Source of the DNA: Ruegeria sp. HKCCSA071 | GTDB lineage: Bacteria; Pseudomonadota; Alphaproteobacteria; Rhodobacterales; Rhodobacteraceae | Direction: 5' to 3' | Assembly: GCF_017872555.1 (NCBI RefSeq) | Contig: NZ_JAEDOX010000008.1 | Coordinates: 62,001-126,000, forward strand | DNA length: 64,000 nucleotides | Shown: positions 26,105 to 35,661 of the stretch, piece after piece | How positions within the stretch are numbered: the first letter of the stretch is position 1 | Layout: every line of letters begins with the position of its first letter | Translations under genes and position numbers: made by a program | Notes under the pieces: model-generated | What the model was told of the DNA's origin: nothing | What the model saw: the letters and a program-made list of their open reading frames with translations, nothing else | Databases searched by the model: none

Positions 26105-28456
26105 ATGACAGAAGACCACGACATCAGAATCCACGCGAACGGCCCGACCGAGGTCGCTTACGTCTGCCCCATGCATTCTGACGTGCGTCAATCTGGGCCC
26201 GGCGACTGTCCCAAATGCGGGATGCACCTTGTGCCCGAGGGCGAGGTGGATGCGCATGCGCATCACCACCATTCCGCGCATCATGGCGCGACGGACGAGA
26301 ACGGTGAATATGACATCGTTCCGACAGGCTATGACGGACCCGTATATACCTGCCCGATGCATCCGCAGGTGCGGCAAACCCATCCCGGGTCCTGTCCACT
26401 CTGCGGCATGGGGTTGGAGCTGGAAAGCGCGGCGATGGTGGACGAGGGGCCGAACCCGGAACTGGTGGATTTCACCCGGCGCCTATGGGTAGGTGCGATT
26501 CTGACGCTTCCACTTTTGGTTTTCACGATGGGCCCCTACGTTGGGCTGTCTGGTGTGCGAGAGATTTTTGGTGAGCGAACAACCCTATGGATTGAACTGA
26601 TACTTGGCACTCCGGTTGTTCTTTGGTGCGGTTGGCCATTTCTGGAACGAGGGTGGAATTCGTTTCGCACCATGAACCTGAACATGTTCTCGTTGATTGC
26701 CATGGGGGTTTCGGCCGCGTGGCTGTTCAGCGTTGTCGCCGTATTGATGCCCCACATATTTCCGGACGGTTTTCGAGATTCAGAAGGCCATGTTGGGGTC
26801 TATTTCGAAGCGGCCGCAGTTATCGTTACACTTGTTCTGCTCGGGCAGGTGATGGAACTGCGGGCACGCGAAGGCACAGGAAAGGCAATCCGCGCTTTGC
26901 TGGACATGGCCGCAAAGACCGCCCGCATTATCCGCCCTGACAGCAGTGAAGAGGAAATTCCGCTTGAAGAAGTACAGGTAGGTGACCGCCTTCGCGTACG
27001 CCCCGGCGACAAGGTGCCAGTAGACGGCATTGTACTCGAAGGGCGCTCATCTGTTGACGAAAGCATGATCTCTGGCGAACCGGTTCCGGTCGAAAAGGTA
27101 CAAGGCGAGCCGGTCACAGGGGCCACAATCAACGGCACCGGTAGCCTTGTGATCGAAGCAACCCGAGTGGGCTCTGACACAATGCTGTCCCAGATTGTCG
27201 AAATGGTGGCCAACGCGCAACGCTCGCGCGCACCAATTCAGAAATACGCTGACAAAGTGGCGGGCTGGTTTGTACCGGCGGTCATAAGTATAGCTGCGCT
27301 GGCCTTTATTGCATGGGCAATTTGGGGACCGGCTCCGGCGCTCTCCTACGCCTTGATCGCAGCGGTGTCGGTACTGATCATAGCTTGCCCGTGCGCGCTT
27401 GGCCTGGCCACTCCGATGTCGATCATGACGGCCACGGGGCGCGGGGCGCAGGCCGGAGTGCTGATCAAAAATGCCGAAGCGCTGGAGCGGTTCGAGAAGA
27501 TCGATACTTTGATCGTCGACAAAACTGGCACGCTGACCATGGGCAAGCCAAAGCTTGTGGCTGTATTACCCGAACCTGGCCATGACGAGGTCGAGGTGCT
27601 GCGGCTGGCCGCAACGCTGGAGAAGGGCTCGGAGCACCCGTTAGCTGAGGCAATCGTCACAGGAGCCGAGGAACGTGGCGTAGCCCTGTCCGACGCCAGT
27701 GACTTCGAGGCGGTGACTGGTAAAGGCGTGAAAGGCACGGTGGATGGCCGCCCCGTCGCGCTCGGCAATCTGAAACTGGTCACCGATCTCGGACTCGAGG
27801 CGGCCGAACTGACGGCCAAGGCCAATGCGCGTCGGGATGACGGCGAAACGGTGATGTTCGTGATGCTTGATGGTTCAGTGGCGGGGTTGGTCTGCGTCGC
27901 CGACCCGGTCAAGGAAACAACACCAGCCGCACTCAAGGCGCTGCACGAACTGGGTTTCCGGATCATCATGGCGACTGGCGACAACGAACGCACTGCAAAG
28001 GCGGTGGCCGAACGTCTGGGTATCGATGAGATTCGAGCCGACGTACTGCCCGAGGACAAGGCCCGCATAATTCGCGAACTGCAGGAGAAAGGCGCAAAGG
28101 TCGCCATGGCGGGTGACGGAGTGAACGACGCACCCGCGTTAGCGCAGTCCGATGTGGGCATCGCCATGGGGACCGGTGCCGACGTGGCGATCGAAAGTGC
28201 AGGCTTCACGCTGGTCAACGGAAGCCTTGATGGCATCGTGCGCGCCCGTAGGCTGGCCCGCGCTACCATGCGCAATATCCGGCAAAACCTATTCTTTGCC
28301 CTGATCTACAACGCCTCGGGCGTTCCGGTGGCGGCGGGTCTTCTGTTCCCGCTTTTCGGCATCCTGATCAGCCCGATGTTTGCGGCCTTCGCTATGAGTG
28401 CTTCATCGATTTCAGTGGTGTTGAATGCGCTGCGATTGCGGGGGGCGAAGATTTGA
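26105..28456 (+). CDS. P1B-type copper ATPase with two N-terminal Cys-rich heavy-metal modules
   Basis: A 783-residue metal pump. Instead of HMA domains, the N-terminus has two copies of the short heavy-metal-binding module, CPMHSDVRQ...CPKCGM and CPMHPQVRQ...CPLCGM, with a His-rich linker between them. The core has [15 protein letters not shown] and [10 protein letters not shown]. The C-terminal membrane segments have YN and MSASS, as in copper transporters. It therefore probably moves Cu(I) or Ag(I) out of the cytoplasm, in addition to CopA at 9734. The gene overlaps the following permease by 4 nt. Confidence 0.92.
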   Translation: MTEDHDIRIHANGPTEVAYVCPMHSDVRQSGPGDCPKCGMHLVPEGEVDAHAHHHHSAHHGATDENGEYDIVPTGYDGPVYTCPMHPQVRQTHPGSCPLCGMGLELESAAMVDEGPNPELVDFTRRLWVGAILTLPLLVFTMGPYVGLSGVREIFGERTTLWIELILGTPVVLWCGWPFLERGWNSFRTMNLNMFSLIAMGVSAAWLFSVVAVLMPHIFPDGFRDSEGHVGVYFEAAAVIVTLVLLGQVMELRAREGTGKAIRALLDMAAKTARIIRPDSSEEEIPLEEVQVGDRLRVRPGDKVPVDGIVLEGRSSVDESMISGEPVPVEKVQGEPVTGATINGTGSLVIEATRVGSDTMLSQIVEMVANAQRSRAPIQKYADKVAGWFVPAVISIAALAFIAWAIWGPAPALSYALIAAVSVLIIACPCALGLATPMSIMTATGRGAQAGVLIKNAEALERFEKIDTLIVDKTGTLTMGKPKLVAVLPEPGHDEVEVLRLAATLEKGSEHPLAEAIVTGAEERGVALSDASDFEAVTGKGVKGTVDGRPVALGNLKLVTDLGLEAAELTAKANARRDDGETVMFVMLDGSVAGLVCVADPVKETTPAALKALHELGFRIIMATGDNERTAKAVAERLGIDEIRADVLPEDKARIIRELQEKGAKVAMAGDGVNDAPALAQSDVGIAMGTGADVAIESAGFTLVNGSLDGIVRARRLARATMRNIRQNLFFALIYNASGVPVAAGLLFPLFGILISPMFAAFAMSASSISVVLNALRLRGAKI

Positions 28457-29787
28457 GCACGCACGAGCATAGTACCCACGGCGCCAGTGGCGCGCTGAAG
28501 CCCGGATCAATCTCGCTGACCGGAGCCGTCGCCATGGGGACCGGCGTGATGATTGGCGCTGGGATCTTTGCACTTACCGGACAGATCGCCGGGCTGGCGG
28601 GGCCATGGTTTCCGCTGTCCTTCGTGGTCGGGGCCGTGGTGACGGTTTTCAGCGCCTATACCTATATCGCCATGTCCAACGCCTGGCCCTCATCAGGCGG
28701 CATCGCCATGATCCTGACCAAGGCATATGGGCCCGGGGCGGTTGCGGCGGCGGCCTCGCTGCTGATGGCACTGTCGATGGTGATCAACGAAAGCCTCGTC
28801 GCGCGTACTTTCGCGACCTATGCGCTCCGCCCGTTCAACATCGAGAGCGGACCGCTGGTGTCTTTGGTCGCTGTTGCGCTGATCGTCTTTGCCTATGCGG
28901 TGAACCGGTCGGGCAACCGGTCGGTGGGGTTGTGGTCGATCATCATGTCGGCGCTCAAGATAGGCGGGATCGCAATATTCGGCATCGCCGCACTTTGGGC
29001 TGCGGGCGGAACCTGGCAGGTTCAGGGCTCGGAACCGGCCGCGCCGCTGGGGTTCGTCGCCTCGGTAGCCCTGTCGATCCTCGCCTTCAAGGGCTTTACC
29101 ACCATCACCAACAGCGGGGCCGAGATCGTCGACCCGCACCGCAATGTCGGGCGCACCATCATGATCTCGATCGCGATCTGCGCGGTGGTCTACCTGCTGG
29201 TCGCCCTTGCCGTCGGTGTCAGCCTGCCGCCCGAGCAAATCCGCGCGGCGCAGGACTATGCCCTGGCCGAGGCTGCCAGGCCGGTGCTGGGGCAGGGCGG
29301 GTTCTACCTGACCGTGGCGCTGGCGATGGTGGCGACGGCCTCGGGGCTGATCGCCAGCGTTTTCGCTGTGTCCCGGATGCTGGCGATGCTGACCGACATG
29401 AAGATGATCCCGCACAGCCATTTCGGCATGACGGGCAGCATCCAGTCTCACACGCTGATCTACACGGTCGTGATTGCGGGCCTGCTTGCGGTGTTGTTCG
29501 ACCTGTCTCGCATCGCCTCGTTGGGGGCGTTCTTTTACCTGGTGATGGACATGGCGGTGCATTGGGGTGTCTGGCGACGCTTGCGCGGTCAGATCAAAGC
29601 CCGTGGATGGGTCTTGCTGACCGCCCTGGCGCTGGACTGCGTAGTCCTGACCGCGTTCACAATACTCAAGCTGCGCTCCGACCCGATGATCGTAGTATAT
29701 GCCGTTGCTGGCATCGGCTTGGTCTTCGTCTATGAGCGCATCTTTCTCAAACAATGGATCATCGAAAAGGAGACAAATCAGCTATGA
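28453..29787 (+). CDS. APC-family amino acid/cation permease
   Basis: A 444-residue membrane protein with about twelve spans. The first helix has the unwound APC substrate motif ([15 protein letters not shown]). It starts at TTG 28453, overlapping the ATPase stop, which ties it to the metal cluster. The N-terminus is His-rich (STHEHSTHG). Known members carry amino acids or amines; the substrate here is unknown. An amino acid that chelates copper, such as histidine or a Cys derivative, would make sense but is speculation. Confidence 0.85.
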   Translation: MSTHEHSTHGASGALKPGSISLTGAVAMGTGVMIGAGIFALTGQIAGLAGPWFPLSFVVGAVVTVFSAYTYIAMSNAWPSSGGIAMILTKAYGPGAVAAAASLLMALSMVINESLVARTFATYALRPFNIESGPLVSLVAVALIVFAYAVNRSGNRSVGLWSIIMSALKIGGIAIFGIAALWAAGGTWQVQGSEPAAPLGFVASVALSILAFKGFTTITNSGAEIVDPHRNVGRTIMISIAICAVVYLLVALAVGVSLPPEQIRAAQDYALAEAARPVLGQGGFYLTVALAMVATASGLIASVFAVSRMLAMLTDMKMIPHSHFGMTGSIQSHTLIYTVVIAGLLAVLFDLSRIASLGAFFYLVMDMAVHWGVWRRLRGQIKARGWVLLTALALDCVVLTAFTILKLRSDPMIVVYAVAGIGLVFVYERIFLKQWIIEKETNQL

Positions 29788-30062
29788 CCCAATCAAATTT
29801 CGACGAAACCCGCGCCACACAGGAGACGACCGAAAGGGTCAGCTCTGACGTAACGGCCGAAGCGCCCAAAACCGAAGATCAGACGGCCAACGGTGCCAAG
29901 CGTAATTGGCTCCCGGTTGTCATTGCGATCGCGTTGGGCGCCGCTGTTCTGGGCTGGGAATACCGCGAGACACTCTATCCTTTGCTCAGTTCTCCGTTGC
30001 TGTTCTTGCTGGTCTGCGTGGGCATGCATTTCTTAATGCATCGCGGCCACGGCAAACACTGA
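29784..30062 (+). CDS. DUF2933 membrane protein
   Basis: A 92-residue protein: a polar N-terminus of about 40 residues, then two hydrophobic segments with VGMHFLMHRGHGKH at the C-terminus, the DUF2933 pattern. It overlaps the permease stop. It is the second DUF2933 gene in the window, the other being at 1756 under a CueR-type promoter. The function is unknown; the conserved His/Met at the membrane edge could bind copper. Confidence 0.75.
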   Translation: MTQSNFDETRATQETTERVSSDVTAEAPKTEDQTANGAKRNWLPVVIAIALGAAVLGWEYRETLYPLLSSPLLFLLVCVGMHFLMHRGHGKH

Positions 30063-30175
30063 GAACGGCGCCCTGTATGGCTGGCGGCTTTGCGGCAAGA
30101 ACACTGCGCAACAAGGAGCAGCAACGGCCAACTGATCAGAACAAATTTGTAACCCAATAAGGAAGGGAAATTGCC

Positions 30176-30286
30176 ATGTTAGCAAATCCAATTCGGAGAG
30201 CAGCAACTGAACTGCACCTGACGGCCGGTGCACTAACTGTAAAGGCATTGCACGGTGACACCGACGAAGATCACTCTGATGAATAG
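30176..30286 (+). CDS. 36-residue hypothetical protein
   Basis: A short frame with a good ribosome-binding site (GGAAGGG about 9 nt before the ATG) and an acidic, His-containing tail (HGDTDEDHSDE). It lies in the 325-nt gap between DUF2933 and the Rieske gene. No family is recognised. It could be a small metal-binding peptide or a leader; confidence is low. Confidence 0.35.
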   Translation: MLANPIRRAATELHLTAGALTVKALHGDTDEDHSDE

Positions 30287-30387
30287 GGAATGGGGCATCG
30301 CGGTGAAGAAGAGGACCAAGGCGACTGATCCACCTCGTCCGAGTCCTATCATTCGATGAACCCGTCCTGACGCACAGGAGGAACAAT

Positions 30388-30936
30388 ATGTCTGAATTTT
30401 CTGAAAGACAGGCACCTTCAGAGCCTGAAACTCGGCGCGATTTCTTATACTTCGTCACCGGCGGTGCCGCCATCGTGGCCACGGGCGCGGCGGTCTGGCC
30501 ACTTGTTAACAGCATGAACCCCAGTGCAGACATCTCCGCCCAAGCCGTTGTCGACATAGATCTTGAAGGTGTCGGACCAGGAACGAGGATCACTGTTAAA
30601 TGGAAAGGCAAGCCGATCTTTATCGACCACCGGACTAAAGAGCGGATCGCGCTGGCGATAGCAGAAGACGATGCACCAATGATCGACCCGCAACCTGACG
30701 CCGAGCGCGTACAGCGACCGGAATGGCTGGTAGTTATTGGCGTTTGCACCCATCTGGGATGCATACCACTCGGGCAGGGCGGCAGCGAACCCACCGGAGA
30801 CTGGGACGGTTGGTTCTGTCCGTGTCACGGTTCACATTACGACACGTCTGGCAGAATTCGGAAAGGCCCCGCGCCCCGCAACCTCGATCTGCCCCCTTAC
30901 GAGTTCGTCACCGACACACGGGTCAAAATTGGGTGA
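30388..30936 (+). CDS. petA: Rieske iron-sulfur protein (bc1 type), orphan copy
   Basis: A 182-residue protein with a Tat-like signal and anchor (TRRDFLYFVTG) and the Rieske [2Fe-2S] motifs CTHLGC and CPCHGSH, spaced as in ubiquinol-cytochrome c reductase. AGGAGG lies before the ATG. It normally works with cytochrome b and c1, but neither gene is nearby. It may replace the chromosomal subunit under metal stress, since exposed Fe-S clusters are copper targets, or serve another electron route. That reading is inference. Confidence 0.9.
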   Translation: MSEFSERQAPSEPETRRDFLYFVTGGAAIVATGAAVWPLVNSMNPSADISAQAVVDIDLEGVGPGTRITVKWKGKPIFIDHRTKERIALAIAEDDAPMIDPQPDAERVQRPEWLVVIGVCTHLGCIPLGQGGSEPTGDWDGWFCPCHGSHYDTSGRIRKGPAPRNLDLPPYEFVTDTRVKIG

Positions 30937-31228
30937 CGGCGCGGTGAACTTTGTTCAGAGGCGCGTGCCTCACCAAGTTCGTTTGTCAGTCCTCGAATAT
31001 CCCTCGATCAGCGCCGCGATGCTATGTGGCGGAATTCGACATGTACCCCGCTTTCTGGAGTTTTCGAGAAGAGACCTCGCCGTCATGTTCTGAACGGAAC
31101 AATTCTAATCGCTGCGCTCAACGTTTTCTGCTTCGCCCATGTTTAGACATGCCATCTTGCCTTTTGACAGGATCGCATCTGAATTGCGGGTTGAGAGGAA
31201 ACGCTTTGGTCCTGAACAAGGTGCTATT

Positions 31229-32479
31229 TCAACCCCGTGTCAGCCGCGCGGCGATCGCGACCTGTCCCAGCGCGGCCAGGATCGCAGCGATGAACACGGC
31301 TTCGATGGCGATCATGCTGACCACCACACCGCCCACAAGCGGCGCCAGCGCCGCCGGGGCCGCAAAGCTGTTGAACCACGCGGAATAGGCCGGGCGGCGG
31401 TCGTCGGGCGAGATCTCCAGCAAATAGCCGAGATAGCCGATGGTCACCCCGTTCATCATCGCGCCGATCAGGAAGAACAGCACCGCGAAACCGGTCAGCC
31501 CCGAACCCGTGACCACAAGCAGCAAAACCAGCACCGGAGGTCCGAGACGCACCAGTGCCACTATCCCCAGCAGGCGCAATTTGCCCGCCTGGTCTCCGAT
31601 GTGGCCCCAGAGCGGATTCGAGGCCAGCGCGCCGACAGTCTGCGCCGCCAACAGCGTTCCGACATCCGCCGCCCCGAGGCCGCTGCGGCTGGCGGCAACG
31701 ACATAGAACGGCAACGCCATCAGCGTCGCTGCACCAAGCCATTGGAAGATCAGGAACAGCCGGAACCGGTGGTCCTGCCGCAGCGTCGAGAAACCTTCGC
31801 GCAGAAATCCAGACAGATTGGCAGGACGGTCCCGTGGCGCCCTTGCAGCGGTAGCGGGCTCACCCGCGGAGACAAAAAGCGTCGCAGAGACGATCATCAG
31901 CACCGCGCCGAGCCAGAAGATCAGCGCATAGGCCCTGAGCGGCGGCATCACGTCGAGCGCGTGTCGCAGAAAGCCCGCCACCAGAACCGCCAGAACACCG
32001 CCGCCGAAAAAGCGCCAGGCCAACATCCGGCTGCGGCGCTCGGACGGGATCGCCCGGCCGACGATGTCGTTGTAGGGCACCGCGACCACGCCGCTGACAA
32101 AGGCATAGACCGTCCACAATCCCAGCATCCCGAGCGCCAGCGGAACCGGAGGCCAATCGACCTGAGGCCAGTCGGCCCCCCACCACAGAAGAATACCGAT
32201 CATCGCGACCGTGATCGCCCGCCCATAGGCACCAAGGGCGTAGAACGGCATCCGCCGATCGGTGCGCTCGGCGAGGTAGCCCACCGCGAACTGGGGCAGC
32301 AGCCAGCCAAGACGCAGGACCGTGCTGGCATAGCCCACGGCCAGCGCGCTACCGGTCAGCATATGCACCAGACTGGCCACCACCGTCGCGCTGTCCACCG
32401 CCGCCGACCCGCCCTGAAACACCGCACCAGCACCGGCGATGCGCCAAAATCTCGTGTCTTCGGGATTACGCCTTGCCAT
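31229..32479 (-). CDS. MFS transporter
   Basis: A 416-residue membrane protein with the twelve-span layout of the major facilitator superfamily, including a central cytoplasmic loop and an RTDRRMPFYA sequence that fits the loop 2-3 signature. The start overlaps the end of the flippase-like gene by 14 nt, so the two form an operon from the MerR-type promoter at 33527-33557. The substrate is unknown. The metal-type regulator suggests export or import linked to mercury or another thiophilic metal. Confidence 0.85.
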   Translation of the reverse strand: MARRNPEDTRFWRIAGAGAVFQGGSAAVDSATVVASLVHMLTGSALAVGYASTVLRLGWLLPQFAVGYLAERTDRRMPFYALGAYGRAITVAMIGILLWWGADWPQVDWPPVPLALGMLGLWTVYAFVSGVVAVPYNDIVGRAIPSERRSRMLAWRFFGGGVLAVLVAGFLRHALDVMPPLRAYALIFWLGAVLMIVSATLFVSAGEPATAARAPRDRPANLSGFLREGFSTLRQDHRFRLFLIFQWLGAATLMALPFYVVAASRSGLGAADVGTLLAAQTVGALASNPLWGHIGDQAGKLRLLGIVALVRLGPPVLVLLLVVTGSGLTGFAVLFFLIGAMMNGVTIGYLGYLLEISPDDRRPAYSAWFNSFAAPAALAPLVGGVVVSMIAIEAVFIAAILAALGQVAIAARLTRG

Positions 32480-33494
32480 TCGCCGCCTCTGCCTCCGCCC
32501 GGGCGCGGCGGATGTCGATGCCGCTCTGCCACAACACCGTCAGGCCGATCCCGACCACCAGAAGGATCGTCAGCACATAGTTGAACAGGATCATCAGAAG
32601 GGCGGTTTCGTCCGGAACGCCAAGCACCTTGAGCGCGAACCCCGCCCCAAAGACAAAGCTCGCCGGGATGCGCACGAAACGACCCAGAACCATGGCGAAC
32701 CCGGCAAACACCATCAGGAACAGGTAATCCCACGCGCTCAGCACCACGCCAACCGCCAGCCCGGCCCACAGGAAATGGGTTGTCGCCACCAGCTTACCCG
32801 CAATGGCTGCGGCAATGGCGGCGACGCGGCGGGCCCGTGCCTGTGGCCAGACGATCCCTTCACCGAGCGCGGTGCGCAGATACGCGCCATCGGCCCCGAT
32901 GCGGGCGGCAGCCCAGTCGAAGAGTCGGCAGACCAGAGGGTCCTCGCTCAGAAGTGACGCGCGGAACCGGAACAGAACCCAAAGCAGGCTGCCGAAAAGC
33001 ATCAGGTTCAACAGGCCCGCAACGCTCAATCCCAGCCGCAGGTCACCCTCGATCTGTGGAATCTGGCCGGCGGCGGCCACCGCTCCGGCAAAAAGGGCGA
33101 AAACGACGCCGTCGAGGAACCGGGCGATGATCGCGGTTGCAAGCACGGTCGCCATCTTCAAGCGGTCGAGCCGGGCAACCAGCCAGGCCCGGACCAGCGG
33201 GCTGATGCCGAGCGGGACAAGGACATTTGCGCCATAACCTGCCAGTAGCGCCCCCGTCAGCCGCAGGGTGCCGACGGGTTTCACGTCGAACAGGATCTGC
33301 CGCCACTTCCAGCCGCTCATCAGCTGCTCCAGCAGGATGGTGGCGGCAAGAATCGCGATCCAGAACATGTTGGCTCCGCGCAGGCCCTGCAGAAACAGCG
33401 CAAAATCGAGGCTGCCGTAGAGCGCAAACACCAGATAGAGCGCCAGGGCGGAGCCGAATATCGGCAGCAGCCACCGTTTCAGGAAGGTCCGCAT
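32466..33494 (-). CDS. lysylphosphatidylglycerol synthase TM-region/flippase-like (UPF0104) protein
   Basis: A 342-residue membrane protein with about eight spans and the family's N-terminal region (LEQLMSGWKWRQIL and NVLVPLGISPLVRAWLV). Members are flippase-like, and some flip lipids; this one lacks the catalytic C-terminal domain of MprF. I use ATG 33494 behind GAGG; a TTG at 33509 is possible. It is the first gene of the operon divergent from a MerR-type regulator with three Cys ligands spaced as in Tn501 MerR. Confidence 0.75.
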   Translation of the reverse strand: MRTFLKRWLLPIFGSALALYLVFALYGSLDFALFLQGLRGANMFWIAILAATILLEQLMSGWKWRQILFDVKPVGTLRLTGALLAGYGANVLVPLGISPLVRAWLVARLDRLKMATVLATAIIARFLDGVVFALFAGAVAAAGQIPQIEGDLRLGLSVAGLLNLMLFGSLLWVLFRFRASLLSEDPLVCRLFDWAAARIGADGAYLRTALGEGIVWPQARARRVAAIAAAIAGKLVATTHFLWAGLAVGVVLSAWDYLFLMVFAGFAMVLGRFVRIPASFVFGAGFALKVLGVPDETALLMILFNYVLTILLVVGIGLTVLWQSGIDIRRARAEAEAANGKA

Positions 33495-33526
33495 TTGACA
33501 TCCTCGCAACTACCAAGACCTCAATG

Positions 33527-33557
33527 TTTTAACCTCCGTATCATGATACGGTGTCAA
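33527..33557 (-). promoter_or_regulatory. MerR-family promoter/operator
   Basis: On the minus strand: -35 TTGACA (33552-33557), a 19-bp spacer and -10 TTAAAA (33527-33532). The spacer holds a perfect 16-bp palindrome, CCGTATCATGATACGG (33536-33551). The long spacer with a central dyad is the mark of MerR-activated promoters. It drives the flippase-like/MFS operon and overlaps the leader of the divergent regulator gene. Confidence 0.85.
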
Positions 33558-33583
33558 GATGACGGTGACGGAGGGAGACCGCG

Positions 33584-33997
33584 ATGCAACCACTCAAGAT
33601 CGGCCAGGCCGCGCGCGAGACCGGGATAGGCGTCGAGACGATCAGATTTTATGAAAAGAAGGGCCTTGTCACTCAGCCGCCGCGCCCAATTGACGGCGGC
33701 GCGCGGGACTATGGTGGTGACACGCTTTGGCGGCTGAAATTCATATCCGGCGCTAAGAAGCTCGGATTTTCGCTGGCAGAAATCGCGGAAATTTTGGAGT
33801 TGCGCACGGCACCAAATACCGAGTGCGTCGCGATGCAGGCCAGAGCGCGCAAAAAGCGGGACGAAATTCAGGAACGGATCGAAGGGCTTGCACGGTTGAG
33901 GAACAATCTGGACGAGCTGATCGCGGCGTGTCCGGGGCGTGGTGGAATTCAGAACTGTTCGATCGTGGGCGCCATAGAACGCAGCAGTGAGAAATAG
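33584..33997 (+). CDS. MerR-family regulator with Tn501-MerR-like Cys triad
   Basis: A 137-residue regulator. The N-terminal winged helix has TIRFYEKKGLV. The metal ligands are Cys81, Cys116 and Cys125; the spacing of 35 and 9 matches Cys82, 117 and 126 of Tn501 MerR, which bind Hg(II). GAGGGAG lies before the ATG. It is divergent from the flippase-like/MFS operon, whose promoter contains its probable operator, so that operon is likely induced by mercury or a similar thiophilic metal. No merA is adjacent. Confidence 0.85.
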   Translation: MQPLKIGQAARETGIGVETIRFYEKKGLVTQPPRPIDGGARDYGGDTLWRLKFISGAKKLGFSLAEIAEILELRTAPNTECVAMQARARKKRDEIQERIEGLARLRNNLDELIAACPGRGGIQNCSIVGAIERSSEK

Positions 33998-34004
33998 GCG
34001 CAAT

Positions 34005-34245
34005 TCCGGCCTTGAACGGAGGGTAGCGGCGTTGCTTGCGAACCGGGTTATTGCCAAGCAGGACCCAGAACGGCAGGTGCAGCGAAAAAAGGAGAGCGAG
34101 GGTTCCGCTTCCGAGCAGAGTTTGCGCCAGATCATTGTGAGAAATCCCTGCGTCGCCCAGAAAGCCATATCTGATGAGTGTCGGAGGGTGACGGACAAGT
34201 CGGCCCTGTAAATGCGGTCCAGCTTTTATCCTACCGGTGCGATTT
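34005..34245 (-). other. possible fragment of a membrane-protein gene
   Basis: One minus-strand frame reads as protein-like sequence without a start codon. It includes VRHPPTLIRYGFLGDAG and a hydrophobic stretch GTLALLFSLHLPFWVLL, then a basic PVRKQRR. It could be the remnant of a membrane gene, cut by later insertions. I do not recognise the family and the support is weak. Confidence 0.25.
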
Positions 34246-34281
34246 TATATCGGTTTAAGACAAGTTTACCCAAGAGGGAAC

Positions 34282-34758
34282 ATGACAATGAATAACCTGA
34301 GCCGCCGCCGCTTGATGCAAGGAGCCGCGGCAATTGCGTGCAGCGCGGCGCTTCCCGCCTTCGCGAAAACCGGTCCCTCAATCCATGTCCTGAAGGATCC
34401 GAATTGTGGGTGCTGCGGATCGTGGATCAAAATCATGCGGGCGGAAGGTTTTGAAGTAGGCGTGGAAAACAGTGCTTGGGAGGCCTTGAACGCTTACAAA
34501 ACCGCCAATGGGATTCCGGAGGGCATGATGTCATGCCACACGGGTCGCGTGGAGGGCTACATGATCGAAGGACACGTCCCATCCGCTGACATTCGGCGCC
34601 TGCTGGGCGAACGCCCGAATGCTGTCGGACTGTCGGTTCCGGGAATGCCTTTCGGCTCACCGGGCATGGGGCCGGAAAGTGAACGCGAAGCCTTCGACGT
34701 CTTTCTGATCCGCAAGGATGGAACCACAGAGGTGTTCGCCAGCTACCCGGCCGCATAA
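34282..34758 (+). CDS. DUF411 (CopG-like) periplasmic copper protein
   Basis: A 158-residue protein with a Tat-like signal (SRRRLMQGA) and a thioredoxin-like DUF411 domain. The CxCC motif NCGCCGSW and the MMSCHTG motif supply the Cys ligands; Met-rich PGMPFGSPGMGP follows. DUF411 includes CopG, which has been shown to bind a copper cluster through such Cys. ATG 34282 and 34288 are both possible behind GAGGG. It stands alone between the two MerR loci. A second DUF411 gene is at 55389. Confidence 0.85.
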   Translation: MTMNNLSRRRLMQGAAAIACSAALPAFAKTGPSIHVLKDPNCGCCGSWIKIMRAEGFEVGVENSAWEALNAYKTANGIPEGMMSCHTGRVEGYMIEGHVPSADIRRLLGERPNAVGLSVPGMPFGSPGMGPESEREAFDVFLIRKDGTTEVFASYPAA

Positions 34759-34969
34759 TTTCCCGATGGCGCTGGCAAGATCCTGACAAACACGGCGCTC
34801 GCTTCTGCTGCCTGGTTTACGTGACATTCTTCACGGCAAACCAGTTGATCCGTGACTTCACGCCTGCCTTGTCCTACCGGGCAAGTTCCAGCCTACGGTG
34901 AAAAAATACCTGCGTCCGCAAAGCCTGATGACCGGCTTTGCGGACAAAACCGACATCCCGGTCGCCGTA

Positions 34970-35188
34970 TCAACCGCAGCATTTGTCGCCCGCCTGAATT
35001 GGCGGGCATGGGGCCGATCCGTAGGAACAGTAGACGCAGCAATCGCCGGGAAGTGGCTTCAGGACTTTTCCGCAAGATGTGCATTCGTAGAACCACTGGC
35101 ACGCGTCTGTTGGCATCGTTTCAGGCCTTGAATGTCCACATTCCGGGCAGATGATCGTGCTGACAAGGTTCGGGTGCTTTTCACTCAT
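34970..35188 (-). CDS. GDCC-motif Cys-rich small protein
   Basis: A 72-residue protein with two Cys pairs (CPECGHS and CTSCGK) resembling a zinc ribbon, and a C-terminal GDCCVYCSYG followed by APCPPIQAGDKCC. This GDCC-CxxG-CPP pattern is seen in small proteins encoded in mer and other metal loci. It is downstream of merT in the same direction and is probably co-transcribed. The many free Cys suggest binding of Hg(II) or a similar ion in the cytoplasm. Confidence 0.7.
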   Translation of the reverse strand: MSEKHPNLVSTIICPECGHSRPETMPTDACQWFYECTSCGKVLKPLPGDCCVYCSYGSAPCPPIQAGDKCCG

Positions 35189-35246
35189 GGCGTCACATCA
35201 AGGTTATCAGGAAATCATTTATTCGGATTTCGTTGAGCACGATAAC

Positions 35247-35516
35247 CTAAGCGATGGCCGTCAACGCAAAACTGCCTGTCAGCCACCATTTGAAGCGGTC
35301 GAGCGAACCACGGCGATACGCGACGATGCCAGAGAGAAACAGCAGGGCCGTCGAACCGCCGAGCACGTAATAACTCGCGGCGGCGATCTTGCCGAATACG
35401 GCCAGCCAGCTCCCTCCCAAGCCAAGCAAAATCAAGGCCATCGGCAAGATGCAGCAGGTCGCAACGCCAAGTGCGGTAAACGATCCAAGAAAGCTTGCGC
35501 CAACAAACTTGCTCAT
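35247..35516 (-). CDS. merT: mercuric transport protein MerT-like
   Basis: An 89-residue membrane protein with three hydrophobic helices and a vicinal Cys pair in the first (VATCCILP), the Hg(II)-binding pair of MerT. I start it at ATG 35516; the frame runs open up to 35624. It would pass Hg(II) into the cytoplasm. It is divergent from a MerR gene with a clear operator between them. No merP or merA is in the window, so the detoxifying partner must be elsewhere or the role differs. Confidence 0.75.
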   Translation of the reverse strand: MSKFVGASFLGSFTALGVATCCILPMALILLGLGGSWLAVFGKIAAASYYVLGGSTALLFLSGIVAYRRGSLDRFKWWLTGSFALTAIA

Positions 35517-35615
35517 GGTCAGCTTTCTCCGGCTTTGACGAACTCGAGCGGAAGCCGGTTCGACTTCCTCGATTTTTGCTTCGCGCGGTATGTGAAATTC
35601 GACATCATGACCGAC

Positions 35616-35646
35616 AACATGCACCCTGTAGTAGCTACAGGTTCAA
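35616..35646 (-). promoter_or_regulatory. MerR-type promoter/operator of merT
   Basis: On the minus strand: -35 TTGAAC (35641-35646), a 19-bp spacer and -10 CATGTT (35616-35621). The spacer contains the perfect inverted repeat CCTGTAG-TAG-CTACAGG (35625-35641). It lies between merT and the divergent merR. Confidence 0.85.
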
Positions 35647-35661
35647 GGGAAAGGTCATCAC

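Noticed and set aside
27346-28275. A 309-codon minus-strand frame opposite the P1B ATPase
   Set aside because: A Ser/Ala/Pro-rich antisense shadow; the plus strand holds all ATPase motifs.
28605-29754. Long frames on both strands (28605-29735 plus, 28693-29754 minus) over the APC permease
   Set aside because: Both are composition artefacts of a GC-rich gene; neither shows a start signal or domain.
31139-32584. A 481-codon plus-strand frame opposite the MFS gene
   Set aside because: It reads as Arg/Gln/His-rich sequence with no domain, typical of the antisense of a GC-rich membrane gene. The minus-strand frame has a clear MFS pattern.
33554-34198. A 214-codon minus-strand frame across the MerR gene
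   Set aside because: It is the antisense of MerR plus a gap; no ribosome-binding site or domain.
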